Of a stretch of 64,000 bases of DNA, positions 36,655-48,270 are shown in pieces. The notes under the pieces were generated by a model that did not search any database, had not been told where the DNA came from, and worked only from the letters and a program-made list of their open reading frames with translations. How positions within the stretch are numbered: position 1 is the first letter of the stretch; every line of letters starts with the position of its first letter. Where the stretch lies: assembly GCA_028564705.1 (NCBI GenBank), contig JAPXFQ010000787.1, forward strand, positions 1 to 64,000. The letters run 5' to 3'. The position numbers and the translations under genes are program-made. The stretch comes from Apricaphanius iberus (lineage: Eukaryota; Chordata; Actinopteri; Cyprinodontiformes; Aphaniidae).

Positions 36655-38398
36655 GTATACTGCCTCCTCCTGGCGCCTGAGGGGGAGGATCTGGCTGGAA
36701 TAATGTGATCTTTCCACGCGCTACGTCCAGCTGGGAAAGTTTTGATTTATCTAAAGATCACTGTGCAGAAAAGTAATATTGTCCAGTTCCTGGTTTGAAC
36801 TGTGTTCTCCGTTCCTGAATTGCAAATCAAGCTGCAGAAACATCAGTCTCTGGGAACGCTGGATGTCGAGATAGCGAGGACATTCTGCTTTCAGTAAAAA
36901 CTTCTGCCGGGAACTTCCTCTTTGGGAGTTTTGAACAAACAAAAATATTACATAAATATTTAATCACCCACCTGCAGTAAATAAACTTCCACCAGACACA
37001 TGACATTTATATTATGTATTTTTTCCATCTTAAAACAGTACCCACCACATAACCGGATTCTGCACTGAATGTATTTGGAGCAGACTAGGAGTCTTTAAAA
37101 ATCTTGTCTGCAGCATCTGCACAGAAAAAAAACATGAATGCATAAGGGAGTGGATCAGAGAGATTTGAAAAATAGTCCATTCAGATACTAAGGCTATGTG
37201 GAAATTGTGTTGGGAGCACAAATGGCTGTTAGATCCGTTCTGGTAAAGAATTTCTGCAACAGGTATGGTAGGGACAAACCTGTCAATCATACATAGTGCT
37301 GGGGACTTGTCCCCAGTTGAAGTGACGCCTATGTGGGGTTTGCTAAATATCAGCGTTAAGGTTTATTTCATGATTTTTGATCTTGTTTGAAAGTAGGACT
37401 GCAAGCAGTTAACAGGTTCCAAGCCCAAACCAGGAAGTCTGCCCCTTGGCCTCGCCTCTCACTGCATCCTATAAGAAAAAAAAATCAGAGTTTCCGCAGT
37501 CATCAGCAGGTGTTGTTTGTAACACAGCCATGTTGGATTCTGAGGTTGATTTATGAGAAAACATGGTCCTTCACTGTCACATGGTTTTATTGACTTTAAA
37601 AGTGTTCCTGTTTTATTAAGTTTTCCACATTTATGATTATAATATTCTGATGCGTTTCTTGCTTCAATTGTAGATTAACTAGAACATGGTTTCTGTGTTT
37701 TGCATTTTTAAACTCAAAAACATGAATTTTAAGGCAATAATTGCTATTATATTCAATATATAATTTGGTTTTATGTTTATGTGACAAAAACCCCAAAAGC
37801 ATTCTGACTTTAATTTATCTGCAGGAAGATAAATAAAATGTTATTTTTTTATGCATATACCCTAAACTAAAGCCTTCTTTTTAAACTCACAAACAAAGGG
37901 AGAAGAAAAGCTAATTCAAAACTGGTCCCCTTGTGAAAAATGATTAACAAAGAGACACATTTTTTAGTGGCTAAATATATTAGGGAACATCTGGTGAATC
38001 ACAGGGAGATGATTTGGGCAGAAAATAAATTAGATGCCAAGAAGATGAAAAACAAGCAGACTTGTCATCAACTTGCGTCATTGTTCAGTATCTGAAGATG
38101 TAAAAGAAAAAACAAGCTTTTTTTATTAGTTAGAGCCAGCCAGTTGAGGTTAAGAAAAGAGAAAGCATTGTTATGAGGGCAGTTTGTATGAAGTATTTAA
38201 GAGCAGTCATCATCTCATTTTCAGACCAGTCAAAAGTTAAGGAAAATCTGAGAATCCCCATTGAACTATAAATAAGAATATCAATTTGAACTTCTTGAAG
38301 AGTTCTGATTTTCAATGGTTTTGTATCTAATATTTTTATTTTATGTTATTGGTTTGGACGGATTTTGGTTTGGTCCCAGTGAATCACACTGAATGATT
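36655..38398. other. Noncoding, no feature recognised
   Basis: AT-rich sequence, no domain-bearing frame, no clear repeat. Confidence 0.45.
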
Positions 38399-38694
38399 TT
38401 TAAAGAATTTATTTGTATAATAGTGCAGAAAACAAGTATTTAAAACATAGAATTCTGGCAATCACAGACCTGTTACTTCTTGTTCATCTATCCTCCACTA
38501 ATTACCTGTATTACAGGCACCTGTTTAAACTCATTATCTGTATAAAAGACACCTGTCCACACCTTCAAAAGTTAGACTCCAACATTCACCATGACCAAGA
38601 CCAGAAAGCTATCTGGGGACAAGATTGTACACCTGCACAAGACTGGAATGAACCAATCAACAATAGGCAAGCACCTTGGTGAGAAGAGATCAAC
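38399..38694 (+). mobile_element. Truncated Tc1-like transposon (5' fragment)
   Basis: Matches the 5' region of the Tc1 family seen at 18245 (shared block CACCTGTCCACACCTTCA near 38550) and the transposase start ATGACCAAGACCAGAAAGC at 38591. It reads MTKTRKLSGDKIVHLHKTGM before breaking off at about 38694, where the minisatellite begins. No 3' end is found in the window. Confidence 0.75.
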
Positions 38695-38840
38695 TGAAGG
38701 GTCGAAGGGATGAGGGAAAGGTCGAAGGGATGAGGGGATGAGGGTCGAAGGGATGAGGGTTGAAGGGGTGAGAGCATGAGGGTCGAAGCGGTGAGAGGAT
38801 GAAGGTCGAAGGGTCGAACATGTGGGTTCGAGGGGACGGA
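38695..38840. repeat. GGGATGAGGGTCGAA minisatellite
   Basis: Irregular tandem units of about 15-20 bases built from GATGAGG and GTCGAAGGG. Strongly purine-rich on the + strand. Confidence 0.8.
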
Positions 38841-38905
38841 ATTTAAGGGTATGGATCAGTAAAGAAGATTGAGGTAAGACCACGGATTGGGTCGGGTAGG
38901 GAGGG

Positions 38906-41900
38906 GTGTGAACGAACGTGACAGACTTTGAACGTGAAGCGAGCCTGGCTTATATAGATCGCTGATTGATTAGTGAGGTTTGAGATGTTTGGAAAGCTAG
39001 GTGGATTGAATTAATGTTGATTACTGCATACGATGAGTTGATGCGTGTTAACTCCATTTCACTAACAAGGACCACGCATCATAGATAGTGATTAAAGGTT
39101 TATTGAATTGACGGTGAGAACGGAAGTCTGGGGAGACGAGCCGATGAGGTCAGGGGGTAGACTCAGTGTGGGGGTGCTTCTTCAGGAGTTCGTCTTTCCT
39201 GTGCCTGCTCAGGACCCCCAAAGATGGTCTTACAGATAAACAGAGGAGCGAGTGAGTACGGTGCAGGTTAGGCAAGTAATTACGAATATAGGATCGGTAA
39301 GCAGGTGAAGACGTACATTGCGGATGTGGGTTCAATGCACTGCAATCATGGCAGTCCATTCAGCAATCCCTCATACTGAGCAAGCATGAAGCGACTGGAG
39401 AGGAAAAACTCCCCTTTGGGAAGAAACCTCTGGCAGAACCTGCCAGAACATCTGCCGCGACCGTCTCGGGGTCTGAGAAGACAGAAAGGATAGAGGATAC
39501 TCAGTCGCTTTGAGCATCATCTGAGCAGATGCTAACCAACAAGCAGTTGGAGCTTGTATGAATGGAAGCACGCTGAGAGAAACAAGGCCAGTAGTTGCAA
39601 TGACAGCTCTGTTAGGAACAATCAGATTGGATTAAGAATATAGCTTCATTATTAAGGGCTTTATACTTACCTTATTCTGAAACGAGAAGCGGGTCAAATG
39701 ATGAGGTGTTAGCAGATAATCGGGACTGAACATAGCAGGGATTGGTTTGTAAGGGACTGAAGTTAGAACTGAGGCGGAATAAGTAGATTCGGATGGAAAT
39801 ACGGAGCTGGTCTGTTTTGCTTTAGCATATGATGCAAATGGGGGTGTCCTGACTGAAATTGAGATGTTAGAGAGACTGGGATGAAGGAAAAGTCGTGTAT
39901 GGTTGAAGAGGGGGCAAATTCGGAAAACAGGAAACTGAAGCTGGCGAGCAGGAGCATGGACTGAGGAGATAGGTCGACGAAAGGGGATAGATAGCAGGAG
40001 CGAAGCATAAGAATGCAAGGGGTGAAAAGTTGGAGGTGAGCGTAAGCGATGTGTAGGTGAGGGAGGTTCTAGCTTTTAAAACCTTTTGATAACATATGTG
40101 GCTATGGTCGAGGGCTGGACAGGGGCTACCTGTCGCCAGCTTAATGAAGATGCTGATCTGAGTCATAAGATTTTATGCTAGCTACGCAGTTTATTATTTA
40201 TATAAATATATATAGTATAAATATTATTGAACTGGAGTGAAACGAACTGGCAGGTTGACGGAAGAATAAGAAAGAAACACCATATGTTACATGAGAGCCC
40301 TTGAAGATGTTCCGGCCGGAAAGGTAGACAGAGAGGGTACCAGGTGAAAGACTGTTTGAGATGGACATCCGAGATGCGGTGGGGTCGTGATGCTGAGGAG
40401 GAAATTGAAGATGGCTAAAGCTGTTAGGACTGGAGTTTGGTTGAGATCTGCAGTCGGAGCCTATGATCCGAATTTAGATGAGAGACTGTTGAAGATGGTC
40501 TTCTGAGATGCGGTGGTGAGGTCGAGCCAAGGCTCTGAATTTCCTCAAAAGAGAAAAGAGAATCAGCAATTCGGTACAGAAGCTGCATGGAGTGTGAACT
40601 GATGTTGGGCTGATGGGGAGAGAGAGTGCGGATGAGCTGCCTGATGGTGGGTGGATGATATAGACAATGCAGCCATTATGGAAATTAACCGATAAAGGTC
40701 TGAGTGGATGAGAATTGAGTTTTACAACCCGAATAAGGTTGTCCCGAATAAGGGCTGTGATTATGAGGGGGTAAAGGCCATGGAGAGCGGAGGAAGGGAG
40801 GGCAGACCGGGAGACAAACTCGGGGTCCAGCCTGAAGCGAAACGCGTCCTTTGGTAGTAGCTCCAAAACCAATGGGAGGACCAGCATCGATATAGCTGAG
40901 AATTGACAGGAAGGGAGACGAAATGGTTAATCTCCAAAGGGGAGATTAATTGCACGGGAGCCACATACCTGTACGACAGGGCTCGACTAGGGCGAACTGA
41001 TCGTGGATGCATGGCACGCTGGGGGCATCGGACTGAGGGAGACACGAAAGACCGTACCTAGGGAATAATGCTGACGGGGAGAGTAAAGCCCAGGGACTCC
41101 GGAGAAGTATACAAAGAGGTAGGCCGGTGTTCTAATGAAATAGCGGACCCTTTCAAAATGCTCACCGCAGGACGAGTTACCCAACCTATATTAACCCACA
41201 AGTTCTATGCCCTGACCCCAAGGTCACAGAGCGACAACGATACTTGCCTAGTAAAAAATGCCTAAACCTGGACATAAAACATAATTTTAGGTTGATTTGA
41301 ACTTTTGTTTTATCTTATTTTTTATACTTGAGCCTTCATTATTATGTATGTAATCGAATTATGAACTAAATCCCTTTAATTAAGACGACATAGATTTCGA
41401 TGCATGACTTAACAGACTTCTGTTGGAAAGACCTACATTTGGTATGGGAGTTTTCATGCACCATGAACGAATTACCTATCGGAAAAAATAACCTCTCGAT
41501 CGGAAGGAAATTCAATCCGAATTAATTTGATTGGTTCTGAGTAATCTGAATGGCATGTTTACATTAAGCATTCAGGCTTTTAATGCAATTTCTTGAGTCA
41601 GAGGACTGATGGGTTTACCGTCCCACCAGATTCCCTGGTGCAGGGCGACATGACTACTCTCCCCCAGTAGGGGGCGTCGTGGGCGCTGGGCCAAAGCCAC
41701 GGAGAAGGGAACGGTGTCACCGGAAGAACCGCCTGATGAGGAAGCTTGAAAGGCGGAAGCGGGAAGTATGGAGGGAACGGGGGTTGCAGTGGGCGGTGGA
41801 GACGAAAAGAGAAGCCTGAAAAGATAGCGTTGTAAGCGGAGGGGCTGAAGGGAATCCCCCTGAGCCACAAACTACACAGAGTGTCGTGCCACTGTCCAGC

Positions 41901-42892
41901 CGGACATGTCAGAGCAGCAACGGAGAAGCGGCGAGCACGAGGGGATGCCCAGGCGCGAAGCGCTGAATCGTCTGCACTGTAGGCGCTGGACCTGAGGAAG
42001 GGAGCTGTGGTATGTTGGTGAAGGATCCGCCCCCAGAAACAGAGGGGACCCCAACAGAACCAGGAAGTAATCGATGGGAGACGGATAGAAGGAAAAAGAA
42101 GCCTGAAAAGGCAGGATATATTAGCTGATGGCTGAAAGGGATGCCCCTTTCTTGAAGCGCTCGCTGGAGCCACGCCATGGTCTAGCCGGACATGTGGGGA
42201 GGCCGGAGGCAGCAGCGGGAGGACGCCGGGCTCAAGGGGAATCCCCGAAGGGGAGTGAGGCATCCCGGCAAGGGTGGGAAGGAGACGATCGTGGAGCCCG
42301 AGCAGTACGGTTGGTTATGGCGGCATGAGAACGCTGCGGTGATGCTTCGAGCAGTAGTGAAAAGTCCCGAGACAGGGAGGGAGAAGAGGGAGAAGGAAGC
42401 CGGCTTGAGTGGCGGCTGCAAGAAGCTGGAGCCGAAGGCGGGGAAAAGAGCTCCTGAGAGGGCTGTGATGGAGATGACGCAGCCGAGGAGGGTGGACCAG
42501 GATCCCGCTGGACTGATAAAACCCGGACACGTCGGGACACCTGGCGGGTAACTGATGGAGGGGAGAGCCTGAAGATGGGACCAGTTCCCCATCCGACTCG
42601 GATGGATCGAGGGAGACGGTAAGGATATCCATGATTAGATGAGCGAACGCACAGGTAAGAGGATTTACGTGAACGCAAGCAAGCACGAAAGGTGGGAGAG
42701 AGTCTGGCGAACGTGTGAACGAACGTGACAGATATTGAACAGGAAGCGAGCCTGGCTTATATAGATCGCTGATTGATTAGTGAGGAGTGAGATGTCTGGA
42801 AAGCCAAGTGGATTGAATTAATGTTGATTACTGCATACGATGAGTTGATGCATGGTCCCACTCCTGAACCTAAGTTAACATGTTAACTCCAT
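38906..42892 (-). mobile_element. Unclassified element bounded by direct repeats, no pol
   Basis: Direct repeats at 38906-39057 (152 bp) and 42713-42892 (180 bp) are about 85-90 percent similar by eye; the right copy has about 28 extra bases. Each holds a minus-strand TATA box (CTATATAAGCC at about 42762-42752 and 38957-38947), so transcription would run leftward. A minus-strand AATAAA is at 39104-39099, just before the left repeat. The interior is CT-rich on the minus strand and encodes no reverse transcriptase, integrase or transposase I can recognise. A diverged tandem duplication of about 290 bp lies at 41805-42215, and a smaller one at 40345-40520. A block at 39385-39440 resembles a fish retroelement module (GGAGTTTTTCCTCTCC on the minus strand). 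It could be a non-autonomous LTR element or a DIRS-like derivative. The longest open frame is 221 codons (42263-41598, -), of biased composition. Confidence 0.55.
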
Positions 42893-43379
42893 ATTTGAGA
42901 GAGAAATAGAGTTGACAGTCGTCAGCATAAAGTTGGTAATTTACAGAAAGTTGTCGGAAAAAAGCAGCTAAAGGCAAAACATAAAGATTAAAAAGATATA
43001 GGCTATATATAGGCTTAAATCTGTTCTAAATATGGGATTTGGAGAGGGAAAACCCATTTCCCTTTACAAACTTAATCAATTCTAGCCTACCATGATAACA
43101 ACCCTAAACTTAATCTTATTCCGAATTTTGATCTGAGCACCAAAAACCAAAGAGTTTGTACACTTTATTAAAGACGTAAATAATTACATATGCAGCTTAA
43201 GAAATGTGCCCCTCAACAAAATTGTGACGCTACTATGACATTAAAAGATGCAGGAATGGAAACAAATATCGAAAGGCGGGAAACCACTAGCTGGTAAGCA
43301 CACCATTGTTGGAGGCTTTAATGTCATACGATTAGCATGACATGATCACCAAGATTAAATTGTTGAACCAAACTATGTT
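42893..43379. other. Noncoding, no feature recognised
   Basis: AT-rich, short A runs, no frame with a domain. It may belong to the retroelement whose 3' end follows. Confidence 0.4.
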
Positions 43380-44366
43380 CCTCTCTGTTTCACCAGGAGC
43401 AGTGATGCACATCGGCGACATTATCTCTCCATCACCTCAATCTCGACATGACACAGAAATCGAGATCATGGACGCTTTTAACGGCTAAAACATTTCTATT
43501 GACACAGAAATTGAGAAACAACTGTTAATAGAGGGGACCAAATTGGTTAAATTTAATCTCACGCAGCATTAACCTAACCCCTCTATCTCGCTTCCCTAAG
43601 AAAGCTGATTGGACAAAATCTCACACTATGACCTTCACCTTGATTGCACTTGTAATTGGTGGGTCATCACGGTTGTGGTGGCCTACACAGCTTACAAGCG
43701 AGTTAAACAATTACGCAATAGAATTGACGCCATGACCTTTATCACCCCACTGTATATAGCCTCCCCAAGGCCCACGGTGCAAACGGACACCTGTGCCTGA
43801 CGGATGCTCAGTGTCGCCGATCTGTCGCCTCCCTGTCCTAATGTTAATCAACGAACCACCTCTTAGCGAAGGGGGGTCAATTTTTTGTCTTTTTTTTTCT
43901 TCCTTTCAAAAATTGACAACGAGCCAAAGCTCATTGTCAATTTTTTTAATCCTCCTTTTACTATTGTTTCTCATTGTATTCTTGGTATGTATATTGTTTA
44001 ATTTCAATAAGGCTCCGACCAGATGGCTCCACCCAGAATAGGGTTCACCATAGACATTTGGAATATATGTAACCAGAGATTGTACCCAGCAGTTCCACTC
44101 TTTACAGGTAGGGGGGAATACCGGAACACATATCGTCGAACCCATATAGTTTTTTGTTGTTGTTGTAATTGCGTTCATGGACTGTTCACCTGCCATTCCG
44201 CAAATGGACTGAATCGTTGCTTGTGTTCATCGACTGTTGGCCCGCCATTCTGTAACTGGATTGAACTCTTGAACCAATGCCCCGCAGAAAGACGTGCTGT
44301 TCATTAGCGATGGAAGCAGACCCTGTGTCAGTTCCAAAGAATGGACTTAGTGCAATATCCGGAACT
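43380..44366 (+). pseudogene. Retrovirus-like element 3' end: envelope tail and pre-LTR region
   Basis: Short frames near 43400-43560 suggest an ectodomain end (EIEKQLLIEGTKLVKFNLT around 43510-43565). A frame change follows, then a hydrophobic span with VITVVVAYTAYKRVKQLRNR near 43663-43724 (a membrane anchor followed by a basic cytoplasmic segment) and a stop at 43798-43800. This is the layout of a retroviral envelope C-terminus. The roughly 570 bases before the LTR hold a purine tract (43869-43876), a 17-bp hairpin (43908-43945), a second purine tract (about 44109-44116) and a tandem pair of about 55-bp units (44171-44270). No intact protein. Confidence 0.5.
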
Positions 44367-44950
44367 GAGGGGGGAATGTTGGATCTGTCCCTGAAAATAT
44401 GAAAACGACATAAAAGGGGTTCTATAACGATATAGCGCCACCATTCCCAGCACTGGCTTCTTTTCAGAGCGTAACGTTGGTCCGTGGAGGGAAAAAGTGC
44501 AGCACCTTGGTTAAGCAAGAGCGGCCGCTTGCCCTCTCCAGAGGGCCAGATTCTGATATGTTCCTACACGTCTGTTGGTCCAGACACCTCTCAATCAGCT
44601 TCATTGCAGCCTTCCTCCAACCTGACTGGACAGCGAAAAAGGCAGGAGGAGAACCGCAAAATTTAAAGCCAATGATCAGGAAGCAGAAAGCTCTCTCTGG
44701 TTCGGCTTCAAGTTGTACTTTCAGGGGAGAAACTGCCTGATCTCTCTAATGCGCGCTTTGGTGGCTAAGTATCTGGTAAAACCCATTCATTGCTAGCAAA
44801 ACCTCATTCAAGCTTATTGGCCACCAGTCTTTCACGTTTTTTCTCTTCCCTCATCCAAGTGCGTGAATTAATCTTTTTTAAATTATAATTTAATCAAAAA
44901 CCTAAAAGACAGTCCATTCTTGCAGTTGAACTCATTTAATAAAGGAATTA
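44367..44950 (+). mobile_element. Polypurine tract and LTR start
   Basis: GAGGGGGGAA (44367-44376) followed by TGTTGGATCTG (44377 onward) is the classic PPT/LTR junction. TATA-like ATAAAAGG lies near 44411 and an AATAAAGG near 44938-44945. I cannot place the LTR 3' end or a matching second LTR. The junction is 1289 bases upstream of the mc4r start codon, in the same orientation. Confidence 0.55.
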
Positions 44951-45199
44951 TTGGGTAAAATCACTGCAGCTTCTACAAATTACTAATTGAATTAGCAATT
45001 TCACAAATAATTTTCTCTGCCTACACCATTCAGGGGTTTAACAGCTGAGGGAATTAAAGTACCTGCATATTTATTCATCATATTGAACACAAATTTACAG
45101 TTTTGCTGCTTTGGGAAAACCTTGACCACATGATTCATCTTCAGTTCTGAGAAGTATCAAATACTGCAGCACGTTGGATTCAGTTTTAAAACCTCAGCT

Positions 45200-45665
45200 T
45201 GTGCGTCAGCCCCCAACTTTGCTGCTCCTCCTCCTCCTCCTCCCACCTATATCCGTGAGTAGATGGGCTGAGGGTGTGTGTGTGTGTGTATGGTACATCA
45301 GCAGAGGGGGAGAAAGTGAGACCACAGTGGTTGTGAAGCGATGATCGGTTGCACTGCAAGGCGCTGCACTCTGCCGCTCTGCATCCAGCTGATTATTATT
45401 TGCCCTCGCACGTTTTCCTCTTCACACAAACATCTCGTGTCGTTTTCTTCTGGCTTCTTTGAGCAGCAGGATTGTTTTTGGTGGAGAATAAAGCAACAGT
45501 AGATGATTGATAAGGAGCTGAATCTCTTGTGGAAAGCCTGAAGGATGACGATGGGAGGAAGAAACAGCTGTTAGGTTTTTTTTTTCCCTTCTCCTGAATG
45601 ACAATCCTGAGCTTTTAGGACTGGGTACTACAAACAGAAGAGGACCAAGTTTAAAAGAAATCAAT
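45200..45665 (+). promoter_or_regulatory. Probable mc4r 5' leader/promoter region with a uORF
   Basis: Contains a CTCCTCCTCCTCC run (45226-45243), CCACCTATATCCG (a weak TATA-like motif near 45245) and a GT microsatellite (45274-45289). A 53-codon upstream frame (45341-45502, MIGCTARRC...) is followed at once by a second short frame starting at 45503. Whether this is transcribed leader cannot be decided from sequence; mc4r genes generally have an unspliced coding exon with the leader directly upstream. Confidence 0.4.
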
Positions 45666-46655
45666 ATGAACTCCACAGCTCAGCAAGGCTTGGTCCCAGG
45701 CTATCTGAATAGGAGCCTTTGCCCAGGAACTCTGCCAGAAAAAGACCTTCCTGTAGAGGAGAAGGATTCCTCTACTGGGTGCTACGAGCAGCTGCTGATT
45801 TCCACTGAGGTCTTCCTCACGCTGGGTATCATCAGCCTGCTGGAGAACATCCTGGTTGTTGCTGCCATCATCAAGAACAAGAACCTTCATTCCCCGATGT
45901 ACTTCTTCATCTGCAGCCTCGCCGTCGCCGACATGCTGGTCAGCGTCTCCAACGCCTCAGAGACTATCGTCATAGCGCTGATCAACGGAGGCAGCCTGAT
46001 CATCCCCGTCACGCTGATTAAGAGCATGGACAACGTGTTCGACTCCATGATCTGCAGCTCGCTGCTGGCCTCCATCTGCAGCCTGCTGGCCATCGCCGTT
46101 GACCGCTACATCACCATCTTCTACGCCCTGCGGTACCACAACATCGTCACCATCCGGCGGTCCATGCTGGTCATCGGCGGCATCTGGTCCTGCTGCACCA
46201 TCTCCGGCATCCTCTTCATCATCTACTCCGAGAGCACCACGGTGCTCATCTGCCTCATCACCATGTTCTTCACCATGCTGGTCCTCATGGCGTCCCTCTA
46301 CGTGCACATGTTCCTGCTGGCGCGCCTGCACATGAAGCGCATCGCGGCCCTGCCGGGCAACGCGCCCATCCAGCAGCGGGCCAACATGAAGGGCGCCATC
46401 ACCCTCACCATCCTGCTCGGGGTGTTCGTGGTGTGCTGGGCACCCTTCTTCCTGCACCTCATCCTCATGATCACCTGCCCCAGGAACCCCTACTGCACCT
46501 GCTTCATGTCCCATTTCAACATGTACCTCATCCTCATCATGTGCAACTCCGTCATCGACCCCATCATCTACGCCTTCCGCAGCCAGGAGATGAGGAAGAC
46601 CTTCAAGGAGATTTTCTGTTGCTCGCAGGCTCTCTTGTGTCTTAGCTGTCCGTGA
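45666..46655 (+). CDS. mc4r: Melanocortin-4 receptor
   Basis: A single-exon 329-residue class A GPCR. It binds alpha-MSH and related POMC peptides, is opposed by agouti-type antagonists, and signals through Gs and cAMP in neurons controlling appetite and growth. Visible features: N-glycosylation sites at Asn2 and Asn15, seven hydrophobic spans starting with TM1 near 45-69, Glu99 in TM2, and Asp122 and Asp126 in TM3 (the acidic ligand pocket). DRY is at 146-148, CWAP at 257-260, Cys271/277/279 lie in the third extracellular loop, DPIIY is at 298-302, and Cys318-Cys319 are probable palmitoylation sites. The [18 protein letters not shown] and [10 protein letters not shown] blocks are diagnostic of MC4R. 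The start is the first in-frame Met, giving the expected N-terminal length. The tail ends [10 protein letters not shown], slightly different from and longer than the HALLCV-type ending I recall for other fish. The sequence is GC- and C-ending-codon rich, unlike its AT-rich flanks. MC5R or MC3R is unlikely given these blocks. Confidence 0.96.
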   Translation: MNSTAQQGLVPGYLNRSLCPGTLPEKDLPVEEKDSSTGCYEQLLISTEVFLTLGIISLLENILVVAAIIKNKNLHSPMYFFICSLAVADMLVSVSNASETIVIALINGGSLIIPVTLIKSMDNVFDSMICSSLLASICSLLAIAVDRYITIFYALRYHNIVTIRRSMLVIGGIWSCCTISGILFIIYSESTTVLICLITMFFTMLVLMASLYVHMFLLARLHMKRIAALPGNAPIQQRANMKGAITLTILLGVFVVCWAPFFLHLILMITCPRNPYCTCFMSHFNMYLILIMCNSVIDPIIYAFRSQEMRKTFKEIFCCSQALLCLSCP

Positions 46656-47035
46656 CAACCTCAGGATGCCAATGAGGTATCTCAGCTGTAATCTATGTGA
46701 ACTGCTGTGCTCCCGCTCTGCTGTAAATGATGGATAAATGTAAACGCTTGATTTAGGTTGATTAGGATGTAGGCTTTCAGACAGCTTGTAACATAAAACC
46801 TGTGGATTTATGCTGCTTTTAATCTGTAGTAATTATCAGTTAACAATGTTGTGAATCTAAAAGATTTGAGAGACTAAGATTTTGTAGCTGCACAGATTGA
46901 AAATACCTCTGTACATGACGCATGTAAAGCACAGTGGACAGCTAAAAATGAGATGAGAGAAGAAGAGAGCTATACAACTCATCCCCCATTTTATGTGTCC
47001 CCTTTGGTTTCCTTAACAGGAAACAGGTATTAGGC
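46656..47035. other. mc4r 3' flank / probable 3' UTR
   Basis: Noncoding; no canonical AATAAA immediately downstream (only GGATAAATG near 46732). Confidence 0.4.
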
Positions 47036-47400
47036 TTTAAAGTATCATATAACTTTACCTCATAAGGTAATCCGAACATAACCATATAAAGTAATCATAA
47101 TATTACCTTATAAAAAAATTCTAACATTACTTTATAAGGTAACCCCAACATAACCTTATAAAGTAATAATAATATTATAAGATAATCATACAATTGCCTT
47201 ATAAGGTAATCATAACATTACCTTATTAGGTAATCATAATATTACTTTATATGGTTATCCTAAAAACCTTATAAGGTAATCATAAAATTGCTTTACAAGA
47301 CAATCATAACATTGCCTTATAATGAAACCCTAGCATTACCTTCTAAGACAATCATAATCTTTCCTTATGAAGGCGATCTTTACATTAAATTAAAACGTTT
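47036..47400. repeat. Palindromic tandem repeat, ATAAGGTAATCATAACATTACC unit
   Basis: More than ten diverged units of about 24-30 bases built from ATAAGGTAAT(C) and its reverse complement ATTACCTTAT. A related stretch (GGCCATCATAACAT units) continues at 47965-48060 on the far side of the hairpin MITE, so the array was probably one block before the insertion. Confidence 0.8.
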
Positions 47401-47460
47401 TCATAACATTAAAGGGGAATTCCTTTTTGTTTTTGTTTTTTTACCTGGACTTTATTTTTA

Positions 47461-47930
47461 GCTAATTTTATGTTCTCTCACTCACCCTGAGAATTTTGGA
47501 GCCAGTCTGAGCCATTCAGCAGTATTTATATTCACTTCTTCCATCAGCTGACTTCCGTAGAACAGGAGTGCTTGAGGCAGGACAAATTCCGTTTGTAATA
47601 AGGTTAAATCTGCCCAAAAAACCCAAAATTCTGTCCTGGTTTTTTTTTTCATAACAGTCCTGCTGTGGGGTAAACGTGTATTACGCCTGAATCAGCCCGG
47701 AACAGAATCAACAAGCACTTCCAAGGCGTTTGTAAGTCCAGGAGAATAAAAAAATCGTAAAAGTACTGCTTTTTGGGAAGATTAAACCTTATTAAAAGCA
47801 GAATTTGTCCTGCCTCAAGCACTCCTGTTCTACGGAAGTCCGATGATGGAAGAAGTGAATATAAATACTGCTGAATGCCTCAGACTGGCTCCAAAATTCT
47901 CAGGGTGAGTGAGAGAACATAAAATTAAGC
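47461..47930. mobile_element. Hairpin MITE with about 150-bp inverted arms
   Basis: Left arm 47461-47612 and right arm 47779-47930 are inverted copies. They share TTTTATGTTCTCTCACTCAC at the outer ends, the GAGAATTTTGGAGCCAGTCTGA block and the GTAGAACAGGAGTGCTTGAG block. The loop is about 165 bases. No coding capacity. The terminus lies in TAA/TTAA-like sequence, but the target duplication is ambiguous. Confidence 0.85.
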
Positions 47931-48270
47931 TTTTAATTTATAAATTAATAACACCATCGCTTTCGGAGGCCATCATAACATAGCCTAATGAGGTAAATCA
48001 AAAGGTGTAATAAAAGGGCAAAAACAATGCCTTAAAAGGCCATCATAACATTCCCTTAAAAAAACTGACATACTGTAGATGGCCATAATATTTTTTTATC
48101 AGGCAATGATACCAATACTGTGTAAGGCAATCACGGCAGTAAACAAAGCTAAAGGATTGTAATTCTGTTTACCAAAGGAGCTTCAAAATGTAAGAAATCC
48201 ATGGGATTTTTTATGGTTGTTTTAGGGTTGTCTGTTCTATTCTATATTTAGCCTATAAAACTGTTTTAAA

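Noticed and set aside
41598..42263. 221-codon minus-strand frame as a host gene
   Set aside because: Pro/Ser/Phe-biased, contains a diverged tandem duplication, and lies inside the direct-repeat-bounded element, so it is treated as part of that element.
45957..46658. 233-codon open frame antisense to mc4r
   Set aside because: It is a shadow of the GC-rich, C-ending codons of mc4r; its composition (Asp, Glu, His, Gly) is what the reverse complement of such codons gives, with no domain.
47036..47400. Regular short repeats as a CRISPR array
   Set aside because: Units are diverged, AT-rich and contiguous without unique spacers, and the genome is a vertebrate one.
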